Positions 49,249 through 61,270 of a stretch of 64,000 nucleotides of DNA are shown here, piece after piece. The translations under genes were made by a program, and so were the position numbers. Position 1 is the stretch's first letter. Each line of letters starts with the position of its first letter. The notes under the pieces were generated by a model that was given only the letters and a program-made list of their open reading frames with translations, made no database searches and was not told the origin of the DNA. The DNA is from Paragyromitra xinjiangensis (lineage: Eukaryota; Ascomycota; Pezizomycetes; Pezizales; Discinaceae). Location: the NCBI GenBank assembly GCA_038503065.1, contig JBCAMK010000013.1, positions 434,001 through 498,000 of the forward strand, written 5' to 3'.

Positions 49249-51315
49249 ATGCCTATGTCCGTACAGCTATCTCCCAATTTCTCGAATTTATTCAATTAAG
49301 CTAACCCAGCAAACTCCAGGCTCAAAGACCCCTCGAAAAAATACAGAGCCTTCCCGCCTGTACATCTCCCAGACCGACAATGGCCCAACAAAACCATCAC
49401 GAAGGCACCCAGATGGCTATCCACAGATCTCCGAGACGGAAACCAGTCTCTAGTTGATCCTATGGTATTTCCCTCTCCAATCCCCAAACCCCACCTCTCT
49501 CCAATCCCTAATCAAGCCAACAGGACGGCGACCAAAAATGGCGCATGTTTAAAATGCTCGCCGAAATCGGCTACAAGGAGATCGAAGTCTCCTTCCCTTC
49601 CGCTTCGCAAACGGACTTTGACTTCACCCGCCGCCTGATCGAGACTCCTGGCACTATCCCAGACGATGTATGGCTTCAAGTCCTCTCTCCCTGTCGCGAG
49701 GACTTCATCAGACGCACCATCGACTCCTTGAAAGGCGTCAAAAAGGCAATCGTCCACCTCTACCTTGCAACCTCAGAATGTTTCCGCCGGATAGTTTTCG
49801 GCATGACTGAAGACCAATCCCTCGAGCTTGCTGTCCGCTGCACCAAGCTTGTGCGCTCTCTAACCAAAGACAACCCAGACGCACAGGACACCGAATGGGC
49901 ATACGAATTCTCCCCCGAAACCTTCTCAGACACCAGTCTCGAATTCGCCATCCGCATCTGCGAAGCCGTCAAAGCCGCCTGGGAGCCCACTGAAGCCAAC
50001 CCAATCATCTTCAACCTCCCCGCCACAGTCGAAATGTCCACTCCCAACGTCTACGCCGACCAAATTGAGTACTTTGCGCGCAATATCACTGAGCGAGAAA
50101 AAATCTGCATCTCCCTCCACCCCCACAACGACCGCGGATGCGCCACCGCCGCATCAGAGCTAGCACAAATGGCTGGCGCCGACCGAGTCGAAGGCTGTCT
50201 CTTCGGCCACGGCGAACGCACTGGAAATGTCGACCTCGTCACTCTAGCGCTCAACCTCTACACCCAGGGTATTCACCCGAATATCGACTTCTCGGACATA
50301 ACCTCCGTAATCGACACCGTGGAAGACTGCACCAAGATCCCCGTCCATGCGCGTGCACCATACGGTGGCCAGCTCGTCGTATGTGCATTCTCCGGATCCC
50401 ATCAAGACGCAATCAAGAAAGGTTTCAAGGTCCGAAAAGACGCCGGCCACGACGATGACGGTCCTTGGCAGCTACCATACCTCCCTCTTGACCCGGCCGA
50501 CATCGGACGCACTTACGAGGCTGTCATCCGTGTTAACTCCCAGTCTGGTAAAGGTGGTGTGGCATGGATTATCCAGCGTTCTCTCGAATTAGATCTGCCC
50601 CGTGGACTCCAAATCGCGTTTTCGAAAATCGTGCAGAAACGTGCAGATGAGAGTTCGCGCGAACTCACGGCGAGAGAGATCCAGAAGTTATTTGAAGAGG
50701 AATATCATCTTACTACACTACCACGTATCAGCTTAGTCGACTACGAGTTCTCTACAGACAGAAGCACATCCCCAGTTCCGGGGCTCGGAAAGCAGAATGC
50801 TAACCCGAAGAGGACCTTCGAGGGTGTCATCCATATGGACGGTCGCGACCACACCATTAAGGGTGTTGGGAACGGTCCGATCTCTTCCCTGGCAGATGCG
50901 CTAAAGTCGGTTGGTGTAGATTTAGATGTGAAGGACTATAAGGAGCATGCAATTGGTCAGGGAAGGGAGGTTAAGGCTGCTACGTTCATTGAGTGTGTAG
51001 TTGCTGGTAGCTCCGGGAAACAGACAGTTTGGGGTGTGGGTATTCATGAGGATGCTGCGCAGGCGAGTTTGATTGCTGTCTTAGGCGCGGCTAGTAAGGT
51101 GGGTTTTTGATCATTTCTTGCTTTTGCTTTTTTGAATCGTGGCTGATATGGTGTAGTTGGTGTCGAGTCGGCCTGGGACACCGTTGCCGCAGCAGCGGAA
51201 GGAGAATTTGGAGCCGATAAAGTCGGGCTTGGGGAGGGAGGTGAAGATTAATATCAATGGGTTGGAACAGGCCGCGAATGGACTGAATGGTGTGAATGGT
51301 GTGAATGGTGTGTAG
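49249..51315 (+). CDS. LEU4: 2-isopropylmalate synthase
   Basis: First committed step of leucine synthesis: acetyl-CoA + 2-ketoisovalerate to 2-isopropylmalate. Exons 49249-49256 (8 nt), 49320-49464, 49524-51098, 51157-51315 give 628 residues. Motifs: [20 protein letters not shown] start, [17 protein letters not shown] (metal site), [37 protein letters not shown] with the HxH metal ligands, [17 protein letters not shown], then the linker and C-terminal LeuA regulatory domain (from about 460; [39 protein letters not shown]) for leucine feedback. The tiny first exon is needed for the conserved MPM start. The final exon is a divergent tail ending in NGV repeats. A Gcn4-type site lies upstream. 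Confidence 0.95.
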
Positions 51316-52782
51316 AGGTGGTTGTGTCTACTCACGCTTTGGATTTATTTTTTTTGGTTGTTTTTCCTTGTAAAAGGTGGTTATGTAACTTACCGGTTGA
51401 CTTATGTTGGCTGGGGGATACCAAAAATTGGGTGAAAAATTATGTGGGTGGTGGGATAAGGAATGGAAAAAGTCTTTGGTTTCGATTTAGTTGGGTATGG
51501 GTATGCTGAGTACGATGCAGTCTTAGGATTTACATCCACTGGTTTTTATGCCTATTTTGGTGTGATATTGGGGTTAGTGGTTAAGTGCGAGTGATGTTTT
51601 ATGATGGATAGCCTGACCCTGGTGTTGCTTGGGTTGATATCGTGGCTCGCACGCTTTGTCTTATCGATAGAGCATTAGTGGCTGCAACGGATGGTAGGGA
51701 TCCTAGCTGTAGATGGACTATTTTGTACTGATTAGCAAATAGGAAGGATGGTGATCTAATAGTCTATGATGTATCCGGTTTATGATCCTTAATGAAGGGT
51801 ATCTACCTACCAGTAGGCTGTGTAAAAGAATTTTTCATTGCTATATAAAATACGATGTCTAAGGTTAGTTACCCGCATTGACAAGATTAACCCCAACTTT
51901 TCTATGGTGTCGTGCACTACGACTAGAACATGGAAACCGTAGTTTGCGAAAAATCGTGCCATGACGAACCGTGGATCTTTGGATAAATTGGGTTTGGAAC
52001 AACTAGAAGCTGCTCGCTAGCGATGACAATTCAAGCATGGACGAAGGTATTATACAAGAACTACTTGTCGTTCATTGACCTAATCATAAACGGTCTAGAA
52101 ATCTTGGAAGAAAACCGCCTGGTTGGATGGAGATGCCGCTAGATAACCTTAGTTGAGCCGCAAGACTTGGCAATATTTTTTCAGTGTTGCTTTATGCTGA
52201 CACACCATCCTTGACTTGTATCACACCGGAAAGGTCTTGGGCCCAAATTCTTGCACAGGCGCGCCTGCGGTACCAGCAACCAAAGGGACGAACCTTCTGT
52301 TGTATTCCACAGACACAGGATTTCTCGTGATCAGCATAGGGGTCAGAGAACGGAAAGGGGCGGGAAACCACTTTCGGTGTAAGTTCCCGAATAAAGTTGC
52401 GGGTTATCTGGAGATCTGTCCAGTCGAATAAAAGCGCATGCCTATGGCCGTGTCTTGATAACCCGAGCCCTGTCTTTACGAAATGAGATTGGATTGGACA
52501 ATTTATTGTGTGGACGGGGCCACATGCGAGGGACAGGGGCAAGCTGTTGTCGTTGGACTGCATGGCGTGGACAGGGTCCGCTGATTGCACCATCCGCCCA
52601 AGCTAAAAAGGAGGGTCCCTTCCAGCCCAAATTTTTTTCTCTCCACCTTCTCTCCATCTGTTAGCATCAACTCCTCCATCCTTCTCACTCCAACCCCATT
52701 TAACAGCAAGAACAAGCAGCAGCACCGCTTCTCTGCAAATCTCTTTAATTTAATTTACCTCAAAATCAAAACCTCATCCACA
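51316..52782. other. Intergenic, LEU4 3' flank to SAM synthetase promoter
   Basis: 1.5 kb. T-rich just after LEU4 (51,340-51,480). C/T-rich with an AATTTAATTTA stretch just before the SAM synthetase ATG. No frame with support in between. Confidence 0.55.
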
Positions 52783-54198
52783 ATGGTTTACGCTACTGGA
52801 ACTTTCCTTTTCACCTCCGAGTCCGTCGGTGAGGGGCACCCGGACAAGATCGCGTAAGTTTTCCGTGTTTGTACTTGTTTTCATCAGAGAATACCCCACT
52901 TTCCACTTTCACAACATCTCCTGGGCCAATTCCAATACTTACGATTACACAGCGATCAGGTGTCCGACGCTGTTCTCGATGCCTGTTTGGCTGAGGACCC
53001 CCTCTCCAAGGTTGCTTGCGAGACTGCCACTAAGACCGGTATGATCATGGTTTTCGGTGAAATCACCACTAGTGCCAGACTCGACTACCAGAAGATCATC
53101 CGTGGCGCTATCAAGGATATCGGATACGATGACTCAAACAAGGGCTTCGACTACAAGACCTGTAACGTCTTAGTCGCCATTGAGCAACAGTCCAAGGACA
53201 TTGCCCAGGGGCTCCATTACGAGAAGGCCCTTGAGGAGCTCGGTGCCGGTGACCAGGGTATCATGTTTGGATATGCCACCGACGAGACCCCCCAACTCCT
53301 CCCCTTGACCGTCGTTCTTGCCCACAAGTTGAACGCAGACATGGCTGCTGCCCGCCGTGACGGTTCTCTCCCCTGGCTCCGACCTGATACCAAAACCCAG
53401 GTCACCGTCGAGTACGAACACGACAATGGTGCTGTTGTCCCTAGACGTGTTGACACCGTTGTCGTCTCTGCCCAGCACTCTGAAGACATCAGCACTGAGG
53501 AGCTGAGGAAGGAGATCTTGGAGAAGATTGTCAAGAAGTCCATCCCTGCCAAGTACCTCGATGAGAACACCGTCTACCACGTAAGACCACAATTTCCGTG
53601 CACTGTGTCTGTGCGTTGCTAACATAACCAGATTCAACCGTCCGGTCAATTCATCATTGGTGGTCCCCAGGGTGACGCCGGTCTAACCGGAAGGAAGATC
53701 ATTGTTGACACCTACGGTGGTTGGGGTGCTCACGGTGGTGGTGCTTTCTCCGGAAAGGATTTCTCCAAGGTCGATCGTTCTGCTGCCTATGTCGCTCGAT
53801 GGATTGCCAAGTCCCTGGTCGCTGCTGGCCTTTCCCGCCGTGCCCTTGTCCAGCTCTCCTACGCCATTGGTGTTGCTGAGCCTCTTTCCATCTTCGTATG
53901 TAATTCTATGGGAAAACTTAAAGTACTTCTGCTAACGGTTGGCTAGGTTGACACTTACGGTACCTCTGAAAGGACCAGCGATGAATTGGTTGCTATCATC
54001 CGTAATAACTTCGACCTGAGGCCTGGTGTCATCGTCAAGGAGCTTGATTTGGCCAAGCCCATCTACTACCAGACCGCGAAGAATGGTAAGCTCTTCTCCA
54101 ACATCATAACTCTAATGCCCTTGTTTCTAACATCCGACGCAGGTCACTTCACCAACCAAAACTTCTCCTGGGAGAAGCCCAAGAAGCTTGTGCTCTAG
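52783..54198 (+). CDS. SAM2: S-adenosylmethionine synthetase
   Basis: Makes S-adenosylmethionine from methionine and ATP. Exons 52783-52853, 52953-53580, 53632-53895, 53947-54085, 54143-54198 give 385 residues, the usual length. Signatures: [20 protein letters not shown] (H19, D21 substrate/metal site), the ADxxG-like [27 protein letters not shown] hexapeptide signature, [56 protein letters not shown]-loop-like signature, and [11 protein letters not shown]. The codon choice is strongly C/T-ending, as in highly expressed fungal genes. The symbol follows yeast usage; only one copy is seen here, so SAM1/SAM2 is not distinguished. Confidence 0.97.
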
Positions 54199-55236
54199 AT
54201 TATTTAGTCTATCCCGGCTCCTAATATTTCCTTTTGCTTCCTAGTTATCTTTTCACCGGTTTTCTTTTCCTTTTGGGCTTCTAGTATTCGACTTCAACAT
54301 TCGTCTACTGATTATATGAGGCTTGGGCTATTATAACGACCATTTTCCGGGATGTAGAGTGGGTTGATTGGGGTAGGAATGGGTACAGGCGTTTTTCAAC
54401 AAGATAAAATCTGGGTATATCGGGTGGGGCGTGTCATTCAACATTAAAAGTGGGTTTTGGGATCACTTTGTATCGGCGCAGCGCGGGTCAATTTCAACCT
54501 TTCTCGTGTCTGTTTTTGTTTGTGCTTTTAGTTCGTCGGCAAGCGTGTGCGGTGTTTTCTTTGCAGGAACAATATCTGTATAGTCGAATAGAACAATTAA
54601 GTTGCCAAAAACAATTTGCAAGTCTTTTCGTTTTGTGATATCCAACCAATCCAAAACTGCAAGCTGTTCTCTTCGGGTGATCGTTTTAGCGTATAGCCAA
54701 GAGTTAGTCATGTAATATCACTCGGCATACTGGCGGCGACGCTTCTCTTTCGTTTGGCATGTACAACAACCACTTGAGGTATGATGCTCGCAGCGAAGAT
54801 ATTGGGTAGCAGATTAATTTATCTGCTGAGGGCACAGTAGGGAAGTTTTCATCAGGGGGAAATTCTTCCTACACTCTAGTAACGAAACCTCCTGATCCAT
54901 GGAAAAGTTGCTCGAGGATACTCAACAAAATTGAAAGCCAATGTGCTTATTCAAGAAAACAAGGAACTAGGTGGTCTATCAGAAACGTCACACTACGAAG
55001 AAAGTTTCCCATTCTACGTAGTTCCCAGGAGGGAGAGCCCGCCTGGTGGCTACAGCGAGCAATAGTAAAGTCGGCTGCGAAATTTCCCGAACCTGCCCTT
55101 TAAAAGCCGGACCTCTCATCCTTCCTTCTTTTTTTCATCTCACATCCATCCACAGTTACCACGTTACCACTGACCACATCCTCTACCCATCATCATAATC
55201 CCACATCAACTTCACTCCCTCATTAATAAAATCATA
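54199..55236. other. Intergenic
   Basis: T-rich SAM synthetase 3' flank, then a ~1-kb spacer. Just before the next gene, a TTTAAAA at about 55,100 may serve as TATA element, followed by a C/A-rich leader. The 82-codon minus-strand frame (54711-54463) has no support. Confidence 0.5.
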
Positions 55237-55755
55237 ATGGGCGACGGTAGAGTTTACTATCACGGTAATAACATCTGGGCCTCCTGGGAACCCCAGGCTC
55301 CCGCCGAAGAAACTGCTGGCACCTGGGTTCCCCTTGCCCCTGCTGCCCCCGCTCCTGCTGCCCCCGTTCCCGCTGCTCCGGCGGCAGGCACCTGGGTCGG
55401 TGTTGGTGTTTGTATCGCCAATTACGGTCCCGCCCAAGCACCTGCTCCTGCCCCCGCCCCTGCCCCTGCCCCCGCTCCGAGGCCGCTTGTTTGGACTTAT
55501 CCCCAGCACTTGCCTGCTCCTACTCCTGCACCGGCTCCTGAAGGTCAATGGGTTCCCCTTTGCCCTGCTCCTGCTCCTGCTCCTGAGCCTGCTCCGGCCG
55601 CTCCACCTCGGTGGGTTACCTGTTATCCTATGCCAGCACCTGCTGCTGCTCCAGCGCCAGCTCCAGCTCCAGCTCCAACGCCAGCTCCAGTTCATCATCA
55701 CTGCAGTAATGCCAATTACAATTACAACTATATCCACAATTGCAACTGTAGATAA
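55237..55755 (+). CDS. Pro/Ala-rich repeat protein with W-V modules, function unknown
   Basis: Single exon, 172 residues, ATG preceded by a C/A-rich leader and possible TATA at about 55,100. Starts MGDGRVYYHGNNIWASWEPQ, with no signal peptide and no TM. The body has repeated aromatic modules (GTWVPLAP, GTWVGVGVC, PLVWTYPQ, GQWVPLCP, RWVTCYPM) separated by Pro-Ala linkers of 8-20 residues. The end is His/Asn/Tyr/Cys-rich (HHHCSNANYNYNYIHNCNC). Codons in the linkers vary (CCT/CCC/CCG/CCA with GCT/GCC/GCG), so the repeat is kept at protein level rather than being a fresh microsatellite. The antisense frame (55737-55183) is a shadow. No family recognised. A structural, adhesive or metal-binding role is only a guess. 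Confidence 0.65.
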   Translation: MGDGRVYYHGNNIWASWEPQAPAEETAGTWVPLAPAAPAPAAPVPAAPAAGTWVGVGVCIANYGPAQAPAPAPAPAPAPAPRPLVWTYPQHLPAPTPAPAPEGQWVPLCPAPAPAPEPAPAAPPRWVTCYPMPAPAAAPAPAPAPAPTPAPVHHHCSNANYNYNYIHNCNCR

Positions 55756-56398
55756 GTCATCAGACGCAGCACCATATCACACTGTATGAAGATTCAAATA
55801 CATATACAAATCCCAACTGGTTCCGGAATTCTTTTAGCTGGGAAAAAGTCAATTGATGTGTTTGGTTTAAAAACATGGTTGGGTAAGTCTCTATTTCTTT
55901 AAATTTAAGATAAATTAACTAATAGTTAAGTGCTTTATTTAGTGTCTGAGGAAGCTGGCTTAGTTGTTTTTTTTTTTGGCTGGTAGTTACCGGGTTGTGG
56001 TAGAGCTGCGAAGGTATTATTTTTAAGTGTTGGATTCTAAAATCCCTACGACTAGATAGTTGTTTAGGCATTTTTATCTTGTCTCTTTAGATTGAGCTAT
56101 ATTTCTTAGTTGGAATCAAAAAATCTCTCCTCATATGTAAATCCGTTCTCTATTATCTAGGTTTTGAAGACGGAAATCCCATGGTCAATGATGGATTGAT
56201 GAGGCGGAGGAGCGAGTCAGATTCAGTGCAACGATTTAATCTTATCTTATCTCGATAATCTTTAAAAATGTGGCTTGGCGGCGTATCTAGACCCTCGAAA
56301 AATAAACCCCCGCAGCTCCAGTGTTACCAAACCGTCCGGATTTCCACCATCAAAGTACACCCAGACCAAACGATAGTATCAATCCCACCGAAAACATA
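55756..56398. other. Intergenic
   Basis: AT-rich 3' flank of the repeat protein and CCT4 promoter. A TTC-nn-GAA-TTC block at about 55,824-55,834 resembles a heat-shock element, but lies over 560 bp from the CCT4 ATG. Confidence 0.5.
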
Positions 56399-58433
56399 AT
56401 GTCGTCAACAGGAGGCCAGCACAGGGCGACCGCAAGCCTGAAAGAGAAGCCGATGGCTGTACGGACAGCAAATATTATTGCTGCCAGAGGTATGAGGAAC
56501 TTCTGTAATCATGATGAGGCTCTGGGCTGACTGGTGGGGGGTTTTAACTATAGCTGTGGCCGACGCCATCAGGGTATGATAGTTCGACATACCTCCACGA
56601 TAGTTTTGTGTTTAATGCTTATGTTTACCGGGAGAGATAGACCTCGTTAGGACCTAGAGGGATGGACAAAATGATCCAGAATGGAAAGGGACACACTTTG
56701 ATTACCAACGATGGCCACACTATCTTGAAGGATATGGCTGTAATGCATCCGGCTGCAAAGATGGTATGAACGTGTTAAATGGATACCGGGTTGAGATGGG
56801 GTTATCATGCTGATTGTTACGGTGGAATGTTTAGTTGGTGGATCTGTCAGCTGCGCAAGATGTCGAGGCCGGTGATGGTACTACATCGGTGGTTGTTATT
56901 GCTGGTAGTCTGTTAGGTGCAGCACAGAAACTGCTCGGGAAAGGTAATTCAGGGGAAAGTGATGATAGTGTTCTTTACATGTCTGACGATTGCAGGTATT
57001 CATCCTACTGTCATCGCCGAGTCTTTCCAAAGAGCTGCAGCGAAGTCCGTCGAGATCCTTACAGAAATGTCCACTCCCGTGGCTCTGACCGACCGTCAAT
57101 CCCTCCTTCAAGCCGCCAGCACCTCACTATCTAGTAAGATCGTTTCTCAGTACTCTTCACTCCTCGGCCCCATGGCAGTTGATGCTGTGCTGCGAGTTAT
57201 CAACCCTTCTATCGCCGAGAACGTCGACCTCAATAACATCCGTATCGTGAAGAAAGTCGGAGGAACTATTGACGACACGGAGCTTGTAGATGGCTTGGTT
57301 TTGACACAGAATGTTATTAAGGGTTCAGGAGGACCGGCTAGGATGGAGAAGGCTAGGATTGGGTTCATTCAATTCCAGCTGTCGCCGCCAAAACCTGATG
57401 TCAGTGCTGCTTTCGATCGAATCCTGGAGATACAATTCTGACAGATTATTCGGCTCTATAGATGGAAAACCAGATCGTCGTCAACGACTACCGCCAGATG
57501 GATAAGATTCTGAAGGAGGAACGAACTTACTTGCTCAACATGTGCAAGAAGATCAAGAAGGCCAAGTGTAACGTCTTGTTTATTCAGAAATCAATTCTCA
57601 GGGACGCTGTCAACGATTTATCGCTGCATTTCCTTGCTAAGTTGAATATCCTCGCCATCAAGGATATTGAACGTGATGAAGTAGAGTTTATCTGCAAGGT
57701 TTGTTACTTTTCATCTCTCATGCTTGTTTTGGTTGGGTTCGATATTTTGACGCGAATTATGAACAGAGTACTGGATGCAAGCCTATTGCGGATATCGACT
57801 CTTTCACGGAAGATAAGCTTGGTTCGGCAGATCTAGTTGAGGAGGTTCAGTCTGCTGGAGCTCGCATCGTCAAGGTTACTGGTGTGAAGGCGGCTGGTCA
57901 AACCGTCTCTGTTCTTTGCAGGGGAGCCAACTCTATGATCCTGGATGAAGCCGAGCGTTCCCTGCATGATGCTCTTTGCGTTATTAGGTGTCTGGTTAAG
58001 AAGAAGTATGTTTCCTCTCTCTTCTCCACCTACTCTTACTACCAAGTTCGCAGAATTAACAACCTCTAGGGCTCTTATCGCTGGTGGTGGTGCTCCTGAG
58101 ATCGAGGTTTCTCGCGCGTTAATGAAGGCTGCCCAAACCATCGAAGGTACCGAATCTGTATGTTGGTCTGCCTTCGCAGAGGCTCTCGAAGTAATCCCAA
58201 CAACCCTCGCCGAGAACGCCGGTCTCAACAGTATTCGTGTCGTGACAGAGCTGAGGAACAGGCACGAGAAAGGAGAGAGGAGTGCTGGGGTCAGCGTTAG
58301 GAGAGGTGCGGTTACAAACATCATTGAGGAGAATGTTCTGCAGCCATTGTTGGTATCTACTAGCGCGATTGAGCTGGCGGCGGAGACTTGTAAGATGATT
58401 TTGAGGATAGATGATATTGCCCTCTCTCGCTAA
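56399..58433 (+). CDS. CCT4: Chaperonin CCT/TRiC subunit delta
   Basis: Delta subunit of the cytosolic chaperonin that folds actin and tubulin. Eight exons (56399-56489, 56554-56573, 56641-56763, 56835-56943, 56996-57399, 57462-57698, 57767-58005, 58070-58433) give 528 residues. Markers: [60 protein letters not shown] (ATP-binding GDGTT), [56 protein letters not shown], and [20 protein letters not shown]. Exon 2 has only 20 nt but is demanded by the conserved AVADAIR-TSLG joint. Between the repeat-protein gene and the tRNA. Confidence 0.96.
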
Positions 58434-58848
58434 GGAGTGGGGTGATGTGGGGTTCTGAGTTTTAAAGAGAAATGTAGAGCTAGAAGTAATGCTACCTCAA
58501 AAGTTTTCAAGTTACTGGATCATTGTTTTTGGGTTTATCCTTGGAATTACTGGCTAGTTATCTTCTTTATAGAGGTTGTGTTTGCAGAGAGCCTGGTTTT
58601 CATACTAGCTGATCGATGATTATCGTGTTTAATGTTTGGGTCTCTATATAACTCTGGTACTGTATGTGTGCTATGCCCGGAGCTATAAATCTTATTTAAA
58701 ATCATGTGTTTTATACCGGTAACTAAGGACAAGTTTCTATCACTTCCACTATCTTTCATGGGAAGGCTGGGGGTTAAGACCAAAACTTTCCTGAACTAAA
58801 AATGAAGAACCGTACCACTAACTTGTGGACGGGGCTTCAAACGTTTTT
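58434..58848. other. Intergenic
   Basis: CCT4 3' flank. Near the tRNA, the minus strand has T5 at 58802-58798, a possible Pol III stop. Confidence 0.55.
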
Positions 58849-58919
58849 GATCACACCAGGGGTCGAACCTGGAATCTCTTGATTCGTAGTCAAGCGCCTT
58901 GCCATTGGGCCATGTAACC
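58849..58919 (-). tRNA. tRNA-Arg(ACG)
   Basis: Folds as a 71-nt cloverleaf without intron on the minus strand. Acceptor GGTTACA pairs with TGTGATC (two G-U pairs). D arm within GGCCCAATGGCAAGGC. Anticodon arm CTTGA-CTACGAA-TCAAG with anticodon ACG (reads CGU/CGC/CGA after A-to-I). T arm CCAGG-TTCGACC-CCTGG. Internal Pol III boxes: A box around TGGCCCAATGG, B box GGTTCGACCCC. The nearest T5 terminator is about 46 nt downstream at 58802-58798. Confidence 0.93.
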
Positions 58920-59559
58920 TGTGATAACAGTCAGATAGGTGTTACCTGCATGGGCAATAGTGATGGTGATGGTATCAAGTCCGTAGACTATCAGAGGTAT
59001 TACGAAGTACTGGGGCGATTCTTGGGGCTAGGTAGGATATGACTGAGATTAAGTGTCTAGCTAGTGGTTATGGTTCTCAATTTGGAGCTGTTTTTTTACG
59101 TGGTATGCGTGGATTTAATTCTGGTTGTTAGTCAGCGAGAAATCCCTCATTCTTTGTATTTCGTCCTAATAACTTGCCAGATCTTTGATCTCATTTGGTA
59201 TCTGTGGATGGCTGTGATATACGAGTGATTATTCATGACTCAGCCATAATGGGATTTTTTTCCAAGGAACTTTCCAGTTGAGGGGCTTGGAATAATTTGC
59301 GCGTGACTTGTGACTCGCAGGAGGCTGTCCGAATGAAAGCGAGCTTTCGAGAGGAGACCAACAAGCAGGGTATCCAACCATGAGAATTATGACCGTTATA
59401 TAGAACATTCCAAGTTTTGAAACAAATAAAAATACAAGAGTAACATCCACTGCCAGTTCGCTCTCCAATCCCTCTATACCCCACTCCCAAATTTTCTTGT
59501 GAATTTCAAGTTAAAGCCGTTTGTTCGTTAGCAATTGAAATATACTCCATCTCCCGCTG
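58920..59559. other. Intergenic
   Basis: tRNA upstream region and PRP46 3' flank. The 79-85-codon minus-strand frames at 59,230-59,490 are unsupported. Confidence 0.5.
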
Positions 59560-61270
59560 CTAATACCGCCGCCTTTGTAGCGTTGGTTTCCAGTCCAATG
59601 GGTGCGTCTCCTCTGTTGCATTCTCGTCTTGTTTCCATACTTTGACTATAGAGGATTAGTTCTTGTCCTGTGACGGTAAGATGATCGGAGAGGGAGACAT
59701 ACTCGTTTTATCCGCTTCACCCGTAATCAACCGTAGCCCTGTTTTATCGAAGGTGCTGCAGAATACACCTTGTTCGGCCTCAAGGGAACCGGGTTGTGCA
59801 GTGGTATCCATCTTCTGGAAGCGATGGCCGGATTTCCAGTCGAAGAAGCACATTTCTCCATTATCGGCTGTGAGGATTGTTAATGAGTCTACTAATCCGA
59901 GGGAAGGGTGGAGAGAGTGGGAGACATACACCCCGAGAACAGGATATCATCCTCATTAACACTTAGTGTATTAACTATTCCGCCAAAGCCTTCGAAATTC
60001 TGCATAAACGCCCCCTCTGGACATTTCCACTGCTTGATATTATCCGCGCTTCCACTCGCAAACGTGAATTCCTTCGGATGTGTGGTGAGTGTGCGTACAC
60101 TCTTCTTGTGGTGCGTTAACACCGCCATCGTCTTTCCTGCTGCTAGATCCCATAATCGGACTGTAGAGTCCATGGACCCCGTGATGACTTGCGGGTCGGC
60201 TTCCTGCGTGACGACCGAGGAGACTGTGCCCTGGTGTCCGGAGAGAACCATGACATTGGTGCGTGTACGCATGTCCCAGACTCGTGCCACACCATCACGA
60301 CCGGATGTGACGAGGACATCGAGGGTGGGGTGGAGGGCGAGGGAGTATACGCCAGAAAGATGGCCGTGGTAATGGCGGATGACGCGGTTACTTTCAAGAT
60401 CCCAACACTTTACCATTTTATCCTCTCCACAAGAAAATAGATACGGATGTCTTGGGGATACTGCGAGGCCACGCACAGTGGAGATGTGTCCCGTGAGTGT
60501 CAACTTCAAGTTCCCACTCGCAAGATCCCATATCTTCACCGTTCTATCTCCAGCACCAGTACAAAACCACTGATTCCCCGGCTCCACGGCCAACGCACGA
60601 ACCCACCCCAGATGTCCAGCAATAACCCTCATAAGCTTCCACGGCGGGTGCCATATAGGCTTAATCTGCTGTGCAGCCTGCTTCCTTATCAGACTGCTAC
60701 CAGGCATATCCTTCTGCGCACCACCCCCAAAACCAGCACCAGGAGCCTTGCCGCGGATCGCAAGCGCGGTTGTTTGTGGTCCCCCGTTTGCCCCTGAGGA
60801 TGGTATCCCTTCGATTAACTTCATTGTGGATGCATCTGCGCCATCGGCTTCCGTCACTAACGGTTTGGATGCGCCGCTTGTCTTTTTCCGTTTTGCGGCG
60901 GAGGTGGCCGCGGCTTGTTTTGCTGCTAGCGAAGGGGGGAGCTCGCGGACGTCGTCGTATTCGGTGCGGATCTTGTTGGTGACGAGAGCCTTGCGACTAC
61001 ATAGCATTGGTTAGAAGGGGAGTAATGGTGGGACGTGCTGGGGAGCGCATACCTTGACTCGTCAGGTAGTAAGAACGCATTTCCGAAATCTGCAGCGAAG
61101 AGCTCGCGTGTTCGCTTCGCCGAGTCGCGGACGAGAGCCTGGTGGTAGAGTGTTAGCCAATTCACCCAAGGTTAAGCGCATATAGAATGGAAATAAATAC
61201 AAACCTCTGCGGGCGGAAGATCGTAGGGGGCAGTACTGGAAACTGGAGGCAGCGTTGTTGGTGAAGCCAT
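59560..61270 (-). CDS. PRP46: Pre-mRNA splicing factor Prp46/Prl1 (WD40, NineTeen complex)
   Basis: WD40 scaffold of the Prp19-associated spliceosome complex (human PLRG1). Exons 61270-61205, 61138-61053, 60996-59930, 59867-59703, 59645-59560 give 489 residues. N-terminal helix [19 protein letters not shown], basic/low-complexity linker, then [26 protein letters not shown], which opens a seven-bladed propeller: each blade ends in a WD-type dipeptide ([56 protein letters not shown]). Exon 3 ends GGGGT before GTATGT; the alternative GG-GTGTAT donor would give a stop. It ends [12 protein letters not shown], conserved in the family. Confidence 0.96.

Noticed and set aside
54463..54711. 82-codon minus-strand frame after SAM synthetase
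   Set aside because: No family pattern, no splice partner; lies in the 3' flank.
55183..55737. 184-codon frame antisense to the Pro/Ala-rich gene, Trp/Ser/Arg-rich
   Set aside because: Mirror of the GC-rich CCT/GCT repeats; the plus strand has the leader and a better start.
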